Below the pieces are notes generated by a model. That model did not search any database and was not told the origin of the DNA. It saw nothing but the letters and a program-made list of their open reading frames with translations. Positions 14,901-26,153 of a DNA stretch of 64,000 nt are shown here, piece by piece. The DNA is from Phoebastria nigripes (lineage: Eukaryota; Chordata; Aves; Procellariiformes; Diomedeidae): contig JAYKAV010000922.1 in assembly GCA_035582835.1 (NCBI GenBank), positions 727,079-791,078 of the forward strand. The letters run 5' to 3'. Positions within the stretch are counted from its first letter, which is position 1. Each line of letters begins with the position of its first letter. The position numbers were made by a program, and so were the translations under genes.

Positions 14901-15748
14901 TGTGTCAATGGGAGAAGCTGACTACAACATTGCATATGGAGGGCTGCAAAGGGAAAGCCCCGAGCATTATACGGATTAAGGCAATGTGCAACCAATAAAA
15001 AATTTTGTGTCGGGAGGAGAAAAAAATTGAAAGTAACTGTAATAATTTTTCCAAATGAATGACTACAGAGACTTCTTAACCCTCAATGGACAAAGGCCCT
15101 TGGCACCGATCTTGCAATTGACTGGACAGAATACCCCCTCAACACTCCCCTCTCCCCCAAAATCCCCAGCAGAAGTACCTCTTGCCTCTCCTTGCTAACT
15201 GTAAACAGCAATGAGTCACTTCTGGGTTTCCCTGGTTTATTCTGGTCTTACTCATTTCAGTTTTATTATGCCTAAATTGCATCTGCCATGGCTCTGTCTC
15301 TTCTTCACACATGTACAATCTCTCCACTGCTGACATTTGTTGCTAGTTTCTGGCTTTGCATCAAACTTGTCTATGGAGCACTACTTTTCAACACAGTTCC
15401 TGCGTCTCTGATCCCTCCAGTGATATTTTCTCATTGAAATACTGTCTGTTTCTCTTGCAGCGCACATCTTTCAGTGGGTACCTTGGGACACAGCTCAAAA
15501 AAATTGCTAGCCTTACTGTTTCAAATCTTCCAGATCTTCTTCCAAGGTTTTTTTCCCTTCTTTTCCTTTCTGTGGCTCTCAGAAGCTGCCTGCTGTACCC
15601 TCTGAGGGTTTACCTTTACATAGCGAGTTTAAGGCAATGCAATATCAAAACAATGCTATATCAATGCTACATCAACGCATTTTGCATTGAAGAAAATGAT
15701 AGCAGAAAGGCAAGGATAATAACGGGATCTGATTTTGGACCTACACAC

Positions 15749-15811
15749 GTTGCAGGGTGATTTCCCACCACTATAGTACCCCTGCACTATAGTTGCAGGG
15801 TGATTTCCCAC
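15749..15811. repeat. Local 20-bp direct duplication
   Basis: The 20-mer GTTGCAGGGTGATTTCCCAC occurs at 15749-15768 and again at 15792-15811, a 43-bp offset. The sequence between contains two copies of CACTATAGT. This looks like a small tandem duplication that has since partly diverged. No function is implied. Confidence 0.85.
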
Positions 15812-18800
15812 AACTGTATCTCATCCCCATCCTTCCCTTCCAGCCTGGCTCCAGGACCACTGTTGCTCCTTCCTCATCATTTCAGGGAGTTGTGCCACTG
15901 TCTTCTCTTTCCCTTTGCCTTTCCCAACTCAGTCCCTGTCTGAGCCTCTTTTAATAAAATACCTCACCAGCTGGAAACCACTGTCATGTGTTTTTCATTG
16001 AATTTTTCCTATGTTCAGCAATTTTTCCTCTCAAATAACTAAGCTGCTTTGCTGATCAATTCTTCTTGTTCCTCAGGGAAGACTTTATTTTGCCCTGTTT
16101 AATTCCTTTTTCCAGGGAAAAAAAGTTACTTTGTTCTTCTCCTCACTTTCTTTACCAGGTAATACCAATTCCTGGTTAAATCAAAAATAAACAGAAGAAG
16201 TTTGGGGTTTTTTTCCCCTTTCTGTAATTACTTGTTGGGTCTGAAATGTTATCAGCCTAGAGCAAGAACAAAACTACAGTACCTATCTGAAAATTCATCA
16301 GCTTTGGTTTATCTGAAGGTCACTAGTGAGTAGAGGCAAAAAGGCTTTCAGGATGAGAGATTTTAAAGATTGAGGCTGTTTCCTTTAGAAAATACATAAA
16401 TTAAGAGGCCATAGTGCTAAACATTGTAAAGAAGATAAATTTTCTTTCTGTCTTGAAGTTTTCCTGCACATTCCACCGAAGGGGCATTCAGTGAGGCTGA
16501 AAGGCAACACTCCTAAGCCTGATGAAAGGAGATGTTATTGAAAGTGATAGTGCATCACTGGAACCCAGTGACAAAATACCATGGATGCCGAGAGTTTGGA
16601 AAGACTTAAAAAAGAGAAAAAAATTGGAAAAGTGACATATGATTTCAAAATATGGGCTCAAAGTACAAACTAGATATGTTATTCTATTGTTGTTCAGATT
16701 TCTTGCCCCTTCTTCTGAAGCAGCTGGTACTCTTCTCTGCCAGACACGAGTCAATGAATAAGATGATTTATGACAGTTTTGTGTTTCGTGTTATAATAGT
16801 AATTAGAAAAAAAAAAATTATAAACGCAGTGCTGAAATTTAATCCCTCAAGAAAGGCCTTATTAAATTAAGGTTTGGACTCAAGGAACAGAGTCTCTCTG
16901 GCCTCCATTTCTCTGAGGGAATTTATAACCTTTGGTACATTTGGTCTAAGTTTGTCTTTCTATTTGTCCTGTTTAAGTTTCTGGCAGAGGGCGTCTGAGA
17001 TTTACTTATCTGCCATAACCACAACTGGTTGAAAATACATTCCCAACCATGTAAGAAAAATACAGTATCAGTAGGAATACAAAAGAACATGAATTAAATG
17101 TAAGTCGTAGTGTACGTGACTTCAGAGTACAGGCAGGCTGAAGTTGCATTGAATATTGACTGGATGCCTCTGAAGAACTAACTGCAAGTGCATTAAAATA
17201 AAGACAGCCCAAGAAAGGTATGTTTCTAGCTGGAAAAGAAGTGGAATTTGCCTTAGGAAAGACAATCCTTCATGTGATGATCATCTGAACGGTTACAATC
17301 TGAGTGATGTTGTTTAGAAATCGCTTTATGTTTCCTTGCTGCTGCTGACAGTCAGATTTTGCTCAGACTATTGTGCAATACTTGTTTTCTTAGATGTTTT
17401 CAGGTGGGGTTATATTGTGAGATAGCAGCAAATATGGTCTGAAGGTAGAGCAGTACTTTGCACATGATTTTTGTATCCATTTTCACACCTAGTTTTCTAT
17501 TGTGAGTTATTCTGGAAACTTAAATGTAAGGAAGACAGGGAGATCTGCATTACTAACTTTCTCTCCATGGGGAATTTTTTCTTGCTGAGGTTTCAGGGAA
17601 CTGTGCTTCTCTCAAACTATATCTGAGAACAATAGTAAAAGAGGTTCTGGCTTAGTAGTTGAGCTTCAATTACTTGAGTAAACTTGGTTTTTCCTGCTTT
17701 CCCCAAGGCTTGGTTTGTCCTTCCTTTCTGTCTGGAGCACCCATCTGGAGCAGGCAGTGGAGGAGATATCTGTCAAAGTACTTTTATGACTGCATAGAGC
17801 TCATTGCAAATTGATCAGTGCATCCTTGGTAATTTTGTCCCTCCTTCTTTACTGGCTTTGTTACTCACGTCATTTTTACCTTTTGATCCTTGTTTGTTAC
17901 AGTAGTTGATTTTTCTGAGTTACTCTGTCCAGTACTGGTTTAACCACTGGTTTAAATTTCACACCACATTTTAGAATATGATAAAATAAATAAACAAATT
18001 AAGCGGAAGACATTAAAAGGCAACATCAAAAAACTTAGGAATGCGGAGGAGAAAAAAAAAAACAAACCCACTTTCTTCCGTCATACAGTTCCATGTAGGA
18101 ACTCAAGGCAAAAATGCCCTCCTCAAAACATTTATTTTAAAGTGGCTAGAAAACATGGAAACAGAAAATTGAAGAGATTTAAAACACAAAAGTGCAAAAG
18201 CCTGCTCAGCAGAAATAGCAACAGGTTTGGGGATTAAATGGTTTTACATTCCATGTAAGAAAATAATACTTGTAAAAATTATCTTCCCCCACCCCCCAAA
18301 TCTTCCAAAGGTCTTCCAAAATGTTCCATGTCAGTGGAAGCTATTAAAACTCTTGTGTGTGGCATTGATTGTGCACACTCATCCACACATACATCAGAAG
18401 AGGCCAAAATGTTGATCTGGGAGCCATAATACCTTTGCTTGTGTTTCAACTCATTTGCTGCTTTCTTATGAAATCACTAGGGTTACTTTGACTTAATCTT
18501 CTACATTCAGAAAATGTCTTTTCAAAGAAGAGAACTAGGGCTGTACTGATCCTTGTAGTCTTCAAATGAATTGCCTCTGTTCTTAAATTAATATAGATGG
18601 TGGTAACCGTAATTTACATATTATTTCTATCGACAGAAAAGAACATTAGGATCAGTCAAACAGTGTTGCGAATTAGAGTGAACAGAATCTTTCACAGAGG
18701 AATTACATGTTTTTGTAGGTCTTACGTTACCTTTCCTGGACCTTGTTCTGTCAGCAAGGTCTGTATCCTTACATAGCCCAGCAGTAATTATTTCTTTTTT

Positions 18801-20879
18801 TCTGTAGTGATCTAATCCCAGGACACCTTCTATCACCTTTTATCAACAAAAACACCTTTCAAATGGTAGNTAACCAGAAAAAAATATGCCATAGAAAAGT
18901 GAAACCCAAGTGGTGAATACAGACAACAGCTGTGAGCCTTTTCATTTGGAGAGTTTTATTTGGAGGCAGTATTCATCCACGCAGATGGTTGAGATGGGCT
19001 ATGAAAATGCATTAATATACTTACTGCAAGAAATTACGGTATTTGAAAACGCTCATTATTTGTCTGGAAGAAGAAGAAACAACCTGGATGGAATGCAAAG
19101 CCTTAAACTGTTATGGTGAATAATGAACTATACAGATCAACTCTAGAAAATGTTGATAGTAATTGTCTGTGGAGAGAGATAAAGATCTCTCTCTGCTAAC
19201 CCATTTGGTACATAAGCTCCAGTAGAAATAAGATTGGGAACCTCTAGCAATAAGAGCTTAGTTTTTACTCAACGGGAAAAATGCCAATTGTTCCTCAAGT
19301 CTGAATGCTAGGTCATTATAATTTTATGAAGAAATGTTCATGAAATTAAAATAAGTTCTTCACAGAGAATTCAAAATGCACTGTTTCTATAGGTAAGGAA
19401 AGAAATGCTTTACAAACATTAACAATAATTTAATGTAGGATTAAAACATCTTTTAGTGACTACTTGGGTGAAATCCTCATCCTCTCTGTATCTACTTTAC
19501 AGCATATAAAAATGCCACAGATGTTACAGAGCCCTCAAGGCTTTATTTCCAGCTTTAAGAAGATTCCCTTGCAAAAGGCTTTGTAGAAGACAACTGTAAA
19601 CTCTGTGGGAAAACAACCCACAGCCCTGCAAAGATTTCCAATACCACTGGGTGGCTGTTGTATGCTACAAAGCCCAAGGCTATTAGTTACACCAGGCTCT
19701 TTCCAGCTTTTTGAGTAGCCTAAGACCAAGACGACAGAAAGATAAATGAAATCTGCTTTATTGCCCTGCTGCTCTTGGGTTTCAGTTCCTAGCCTGTACC
19801 TGTTAGAAAATTGCCAGAAGTCCCTGTAATATGTAATTAGCAGTACTTTTCATTAATTCTGTTTCATACTATTTTGTCTGCTCTATTAGACAGAACAAAT
19901 TGCTGATTTAATCCATGAATATTACTGTAACATGCTTTCTATTTTTTGTTATTTGGATTGTAATTATTACATCACCAGTTATAGATATACACTGCTTCAC
20001 ATAATTAATTTCACATGTGACCATAATACAAACAGAAGAGAAATGAACGTAGCTACATGCTGTATTCAGAACTGACTGTGTCTTCTCAGCAGAGGGGATT
20101 TGTTCAAGTTCTTTCTGTTTCAAATGTGTGTGATTTCAAGGTTTATTCATGATGGTTATTCATGCAAACATGCCTAATTGTTACAGAGAGTGCGTGTAAT
20201 TCCACATTCCTAATCCAGAAAACAGGAGCAGCGAGGATTTATAAGCAAAGTTGACTCAGCGGGAATGATACCTTCTAACTCAAGAAAGCTGTTGCTTTGA
20301 TATGTTCTGAGTCACAGCTGCCCACTTCAGTGGTGAAAATCCATTTTTCACTGCTTTTTGCTCCTGTTAGACCTGCTGAGCCAACACCGCTAAATGAGAG
20401 CGAGGAGACACCTCTGTCCCATTTTGCACATTGTCAACAGAATTGCTTCCTGTGGTAAGTTCCCACTGAAAACAACGGGGGACCTGGAGGTATCACACAG
20501 GCATAAATTGAAGTTTGTGGGATTGCTCTGGTGTTGCACTGAAGACCTGAGGCAGCCAGCAGAACATTTATTGATGCGGTTGAGTCTCAGAGGCCTGAGT
20601 TAGGGACAGAGGCACATGGAAAGTGATTTTCCTCTTTGCAAATGATAGCACGTCTGCTCTGGAGTCACTGAATGGTGATGGTGATGCCCCATGACACCAT
20701 TTTGTGCAGTCACTTCTCATAATACTTTTTTCTACCTTTTGAAGACCAGAGTTTCTTCCTTTTTAAAAATAAAAATATCTCAGTGATTTGCTCCACTTTT
20801 TAGTTTGTCTTATGTTGTGAAGCTTACTTTTAAAGGTTTACATTGTAATTCATACAAGATGTTTTAGCTAGATAAGTAA

Positions 20880-20901
20880 ATTGATGGTGATAACCATCAA
20901 T
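20880..20901. repeat. Perfect 9-bp inverted repeat, 4-nt loop
   Basis: ATTGATGGT (20880-20888) and ACCATCAAT (20893-20901) are exact reverse complements separated by GATA. A transcript would form a small hairpin. Such elements arise by chance in 64 kb of AT-rich DNA, so I attach no function. Confidence 0.8.
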
Positions 20902-23342
20902 AGCACATAACAGAATTAGGAATGATGAATATTAGTAGCAAGATTCATACATGATTTCGTTTATGTACCTAGTATTTATGCAGGTTGAATCTTCCTTAGA
21001 ATAAGTAATTACGCTACATTTATAAGGTAAGCAACATTTTAAATAGTCTATTGTTTAAATTGGTAGCTGTAGGCTAGGCTGAAAGGCAACTCCGTTCAAC
21101 TAATTGCTGCTATGACTCAGACCTTGTAACAGATATGCAATTAGGTTTGGTTTTCTTTCAAACTGCTTTCCAGCTCTGATTTTCTTTATAAGAGAGTGTA
21201 AAGAAGGGGAAAGAATGCTTTTTGTCTGAACAGTACCATCCAGAGCACAGGGAGCTTACAAGAAGGAAAACTTTTACCTGTAATACTGCTGTTGTGAGAA
21301 GTTTACACATGCATTGAAATGCCTGTATTAATGAATTTAGGGCTACTCAGCAGTAAGATGTAGAGTTATCTGTATTTCTTAAAGCTGATCCAATCTGTAG
21401 CTTACTATCTTAACTCTCTGCTGTTCTTTTTCACTATATTTCTCCCAGAATTGTTTTAAACTTTAACAGTTTATTTAAAAAAACCAACAAACCCAAACCA
21501 AATCAATTAAGATTTTGCTTNCCCTGCCCCAGACTTGTAAAAAAATCTTACTATTCAGCCTAAAATGGTGCTCAGAGCACCTCTGTCAGCTTTATTCTTT
21601 TTTCTCTTTTTTTTTTTTTTTCCCCTCTGGTTTACAATTTAAGGCATACTAACTTTTGATTCTGCAAATTCAACTTCAGTTCTGAAATTCAGTTTGAACT
21701 GTCAATCCCTTCTGCATTACCAATGAAAGAGATTTGATGAGTTGGAACTTAACTTTTCAGTCCTTTGAAGACAAAAGGCAGCTCACTGTCCCAGCCTGGG
21801 TGGGTTCAGCAATGGCAACGTTTTTTACCCAGCAGCTCAGTCTGACTGTTAGGAGCAAATATATTGAAGAAAAATATTATTTTCATCACATTATGAGCTC
21901 ATTTTACCCTTGCTACGCTTTCTGTACAAGCACAGAACTGCAAATTGAATTTCTGATTCTGTTTGAAAACTTGGTAAAATGTCTCCAGTACGTGATTCAG
22001 GATGGGTTTAGACTTTCCTGGATTCTTCTGACCATCTTCAAGTAAGTCAAGAAGCCTTAGGACCATAGCAACTGTAAGGTCCCTTTGGAAGGAGACACTC
22101 AGCTCCAGAGGACAGTTTACGTTAGACTAGAGACTGGATAACAGCAGGGTTTTTTTTAACTTGGACTTCTCAATTAAGTCGCTAAAGGTAGGTTCAATTA
22201 ATTAGGTTTCTTATCAAATCTCCGGGTAAACAAAATGTTTCCCTCTCTGAACCAAGATCTATCATGGGAAGGTTCTCACTCATCAGTAAGAGGAGGTTGT
22301 GAACTCCCACAGTTAAGGTGTTTAAACTGGATGCAGGCATCACACTTCAGTGAAATGGTGTATTGGTGCCTGCAGCTGCTGTTTACTTCTTTTTTATTTG
22401 TTTATGTTCTTATGGAAAGATGGAGCATCAGTCTACACTAGGTACCATGTGGCAAAAAGGAAGCTCATAAATAGTGGCTGAATAAGAATCTTGTAAAACG
22501 ATATCTCTGGGGAAGAGGAGTTACAGGATATATAACTTTTTTTCTTCTGCCTGTGATGTTTTGCTGATACTATGGATGAAATCTGAAATGTACTTTGCTT
22601 ATTAGGAAAGCTGATGAAAAAAGTCCAGGTTCATTTTGTACAAATGATTCTCTCTGTCTTTTGCAAGAAATAGATGGTTATCCCCATGTCTTTTCATTTT
22701 GCAAGTGATTTAACATATTACATCCTTCAAAAAGGAACAGGAGATGGTACCTTTCTACAAAGTAACTTCTGTAAAGATAACTAATGCTTTTTCAGGCACT
22801 ATGTCCTCCTAAATGAGATTGTGAAATGGAATAACTGGCAATTGAATTCCCAACTAAGGGTTAGTCTTTTTNCCCCATTTGTGCTGTGGCTGGATGTGAG
22901 ATTTTAACACCCTAAATAGACTTGGTTCCTGTTCTACTACAATTGTTACTATTATTGTCAATGTTCTAATCACTATTTTATTAATATTGCTGTAATATTA
23001 TGCTTTAGTACTTTTAAATACTCAACTTTCTGGAAAGAAATACAAAACATACTTTCTAATCACCTGGATCTTTCAGCTAAGGTCATTCTAGCTTTAATGA
23101 GAATCAACACTTTAGGTATCTTAAGTAATGTGGCTTCTAATTGCTTGTCATTAATATGGCCGTTATAAGATTTTAGGATTCTTCCTGGAATCTGCATGTA
23201 TTTGGATACATGTGAATACAAATAATGTACTTTAGCAACTTTGATTTGGCTTCAGAACCAGTTTCACAGTAATTCACTAAAATACAAACCTACGAACAGA
23301 TGCACATGAATGATAATCAACAGAGGAAGACTTATTGAACAA

Positions 23343-23347
23343 GCTCT
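23343..23347. repeat. Target site duplication, left copy (LTR A)
   Basis: GCTCT lies immediately before the LTR's TG end and is repeated exactly at 24449-24453 after its CA end. It is a 5-bp integration footprint. Confidence 0.85.
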
Positions 23348-23744
23348 TGTGGTGGGTTTGACCTTGGCTGGACGTCAGGTGCCCACCAAGCCACTCTATC
23401 GCTCCCCTCCTCAGCTGGACAAGGCGAGAGAAAATATGCGACNAAAGGCTCGTGGGTNGAGGTAAGGACAGGGAGAGATCACTCAGCAATTACTGTCATG
23501 GGCAAAACAGACTCGACTCGGGGAAATTAATTTAATTTATTGCCAATCAAATCAGAGTAGGGTAATAAGAAATAAAACCAAATCTTAAAACACCTTCCCC
23601 CCACCTCTCCCTTCTTCCCAGGCTCAACTTCTCTCCTGATTTTGTCTACCTCCTCCCNCCTGAGCGGTGCAGGGGGACAGGGAATGGGGGTTGCGGTCAG
23701 TTCATCACANGTTGTCTCTGCCGCTTCTTCCTCCTCACACTCTT

Positions 23745-24106
23745 CCCCTGCTCCAGCGTGGGGTCCCTCCCACAGGAGACAGTCCTCCATGAACTTCTCC
23801 AACATGAGACCTTCCCATGGGCTGTGGTTCTTCACGAACTGCTCCAGCATGGGTCCCTTCCACAGGGTGCAGTCCTTCAGGAAGACTGCTCCAACGTGGG
23901 TCCCTTCCGCAGGGTGCAGTCCTTCAGGAACAGACTGCTCCAGCGTGGATCCCCCACAGGGTCACAAGTCCTGCCAGGAGCCTGCTCCAGTGGGGGCTTC
24001 CCACAGGGTCACAGCCTCCTTCAGGCATCCACCTGCTCCAGTGTGGAGTCCTCCCCGGGCTGCGGGTGGATATCTGCTCCACCGTGGACCTCCATGGGCT
24101 GCAGGA
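23745..24106 (-). repeat. 45-48 bp minisatellite inside LTR A
   Basis: Successive units carry the anchor CTGCTCCA(G/A)C(G/A)TGGGTCC on the plus strand, for example near 23750, 23795, 23840, 23887 and 23936. The 20-mer AGGGTGCAGTCCTTCAGGAA occurs at 23864 and 23911, a 47-bp period. That unit is present once in LTR B, so copy number has changed since the two LTRs diverged. Confidence 0.8.
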
Positions 24107-24361
24107 NNNNNNNNNNNNNNNNNNNNNNNNNNNNNNNNNNNNNNNNNNNNNNNNNNNNNNNNNNNNNNNNNNNNNNNNNNNNNNNNNNNNNNNNNNNNNN
24201 NNNNNNNNNNNNNNNNNNNNNNNNNNNNNNNNNNNNNNNNNNNNNNNNNNNNNNNNNNNNNNNNNNNNNNNNNNNNNNNNNNNNNNNNNNNNNNNNNNNN
24301 NNNNNNNNNNNNNNNNNNNNNNNNNNNNNNNNNNNNNNNNNNNNNNNNNNNNNNNNNNNNN
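24107..24361. other. Assembly gap (255 N) inside LTR A
   Basis: A run of N interrupts LTR A between GGGCTGCAGGA and ACATGGGGGCAG. The same anchors in LTR B bracket about 276 bases (37713-37988), so the gap is close to the true missing length. The missing part should contain the U3/TATA region. Open frames that appear to run through this gap are artefacts. Confidence 0.95.
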
Positions 24362-24448
24362 ACATGGGGGCAGCTTCTAGCAGCTTCTCACAGAAGCCAC
24401 CCCTGTAGCCCTGCTGCTACCAAAACCTTGCCACGCAAACCCAATGCA

Positions 24449-24453
24449 GCTCT
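24449..24453. repeat. Target site duplication, right copy (LTR A)
   Basis: GCTCT, identical to 23343-23347, follows the CA end of the LTR. Confidence 0.85.
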
Positions 24454-26130
24454 TCAGTAGAAAAAAGTGGAAGACATTTGGACTCTATAGTGACTATGTA
24501 TAGTGGACAGTCCAGCTAACATCACTACCTGAGTGCCCTGCCTCTGGCTGCACATACAGCTGGGCTGTTCTTGAAGCAGTTCTTAAATGGTTACAGTTTT
24601 CATCCAAATGTTTAAGGAAAACTAGTTTCGGTTTGCATTTTTGGGGTCTGATCTGCTGCAGGCTTGGAGTTACTGGAGAAGAAACCCCACAACCTGTGTA
24701 GTGGAATTGGGAGAGACAGCATCCTGCTCTTGAGTCAAAGNTAGTGAGTTTGTTTGCTTTCAATTTTGGTTTGGTTTTGTTTTTTTTTTTTTNCCCAGAG
24801 AAAATCATCCTAGAAATAAAATATCATTTTTCTATGTGATTTTAGCATAGTAGTTGTAGGTCACAAGACTATGTTTGTTTTAAGGAAAGGTACAGAAGAC
24901 TATATTCCAGAGATTGGACTTTTGTCATCACCTCTGAAACCCCACCCTCACCCAAATAATTGAAAAAGTCATCGTTGTCAGATATCATCTCCATGGTAAA
25001 AATAGCTTGCTTGTTTTCCTTCCACAGAGACAACATCTGTTGAATGAAATGAAACAGAGCAAGTGAAGTGATATCAGCCTTATAAATGACATCACCCAGT
25101 TATGCTGGTCCTGTATACAATATTTTTTTTACAGAAGTCATTTGCTTTTAAAATTTTTTATGCATTATGAAAGTCAGATTTTGCTGATGGGTTCACAGCA
25201 TGGATTTCAGAAAGTAGATGAACCAAAAGGTTATTTTTCTCTCCTTGAAGTCATCAAGTGGGGATCCGCAGCGTGCTCCCACCCTTTAAACTGCATACGT
25301 GCCAAAGTTCTCCTTGCTTCCACCTACACTGGGGCTGGTGCCACAGGATTAAACCTTTTCAGTTTAATGCCTCCAGTAATTCAAACAACTGCAGCCAAAA
25401 CCTGGGGACAGCTTTTCTGCTTTGTTTTGTTTCCCTTTGTACCTACCCCTGCAAGCAGCAGTCAGGAAAAGAGGGACAGTGTTCAGCAGTCATGCAGAGC
25501 GCGCTACTTTTCTCCCCCAGTAATGATGGGTTAATTCAAACCATTAATTTTTTTTAAGTTACAGAAGTGTGGTTGCAGGCATTTTATTATTAACACTGCT
25601 ATCCCCAAAGGTCACAGATTAGACAATCTAACTATGTTTGTACTGTCTTTGCTTATCTTGTCTAAGCTTGGGCTCACATGCTGCACAGAGCTCAGAGCGA
25701 TGGCATCCACAGTGACTCTGGATGTGGGATTCAACGTCAGAGAAGTCACTGATTTCTCTGCCTTGCAAGCAAGCTTTCTACAGCCTTGGGACACTATCAC
25801 CCAACCGATAGCCAAGTACTCATGTTCAGGAGCAAACGCAAGCCCTGAGGTAAAAGGATATATGAACAGACCGCAGGAGACTGAAAAATTGTGGAAGATA
25901 CTGGTGGTTTATCTGGAAAACAGAGGATGAAGGCAAACATTACCATTCAATGAAAAAGAGGTGAGAGAATTGCTCTGAACTTTAGACAGAGTAACTAGTG
26001 CGCACTGCCTCTCCAAATGTGAAGCCATGAGCAAGGTGTCAGGAATATGTGCCTTTTCACATGAATATCTGGACTCCAGGTCTTTGTGGGAAGCTGAAAC
26101 ACTTTCTAGAGACTTATTTTCCTTTTAAAA

Positions 26131-26153
26131 GTGGGGGGTGGGGGGTGGGGGGT
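26131..26153 (+). repeat. (GGGGGGT)3 G-rich tract, G-quadruplex candidate
   Basis: Three runs of six G (26133-26138, 26140-26145, 26147-26152) are separated by single T bases. Each run could supply two G-triplets, so an intramolecular G-quadruplex is feasible on the plus strand. It may be no more than a short simple repeat. Confidence 0.8.

Larger units (their letters stand above)
11961..23342. other. AT-rich non-coding DNA, no gene recognised
   Basis: No coding region, RNA gene or classifiable transposon was recognised. The stretch holds a local 20-bp direct duplication (15749-15768 and 15792-15811), a perfect short inverted repeat (20880-20901) and a T-rich tract near 21598-21623. The longest open frame (134 codons, 15356-15760 plus) looks random in composition. 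Single N bases are scattered (for example 12733, 13982, 14250, 14370, 14890, 18870). Confidence 0.55.
23348..24448 (-). mobile_element. Solo LTR A of an avian endogenous retrovirus (ERVL-like)
   Basis: The element runs from TGTGGTGGGTTTGACC to ACCCAATGCA and has TG...CA ends in both orientations. Transcription orientation is minus: the minus strand carries an AATAAA polyadenylation signal (complement of 23536-23541), and in the sister copy at 36956-38074 the minus strand carries a TATTTAA box that falls inside the N gap here. A 5-bp target duplication flanks it, which fits class III (ERVL-like) integrases better than the 4 or 6 bp of other classes. About 23745-24100 is a 45-48 bp tandem repeat array. 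No gag, pol or env sequence adjoins it, so it is a solo LTR left by recombination between two LTRs. The family name is not certain. It may act as a cryptic promoter or polyadenylation site. Confidence 0.88.

Noticed and set aside
23642..24460. A 272-codon plus-strand open frame
   Set aside because: It is antisense to LTR A and a third of it is the 255-N gap. The remainder is LTR minisatellite sequence.
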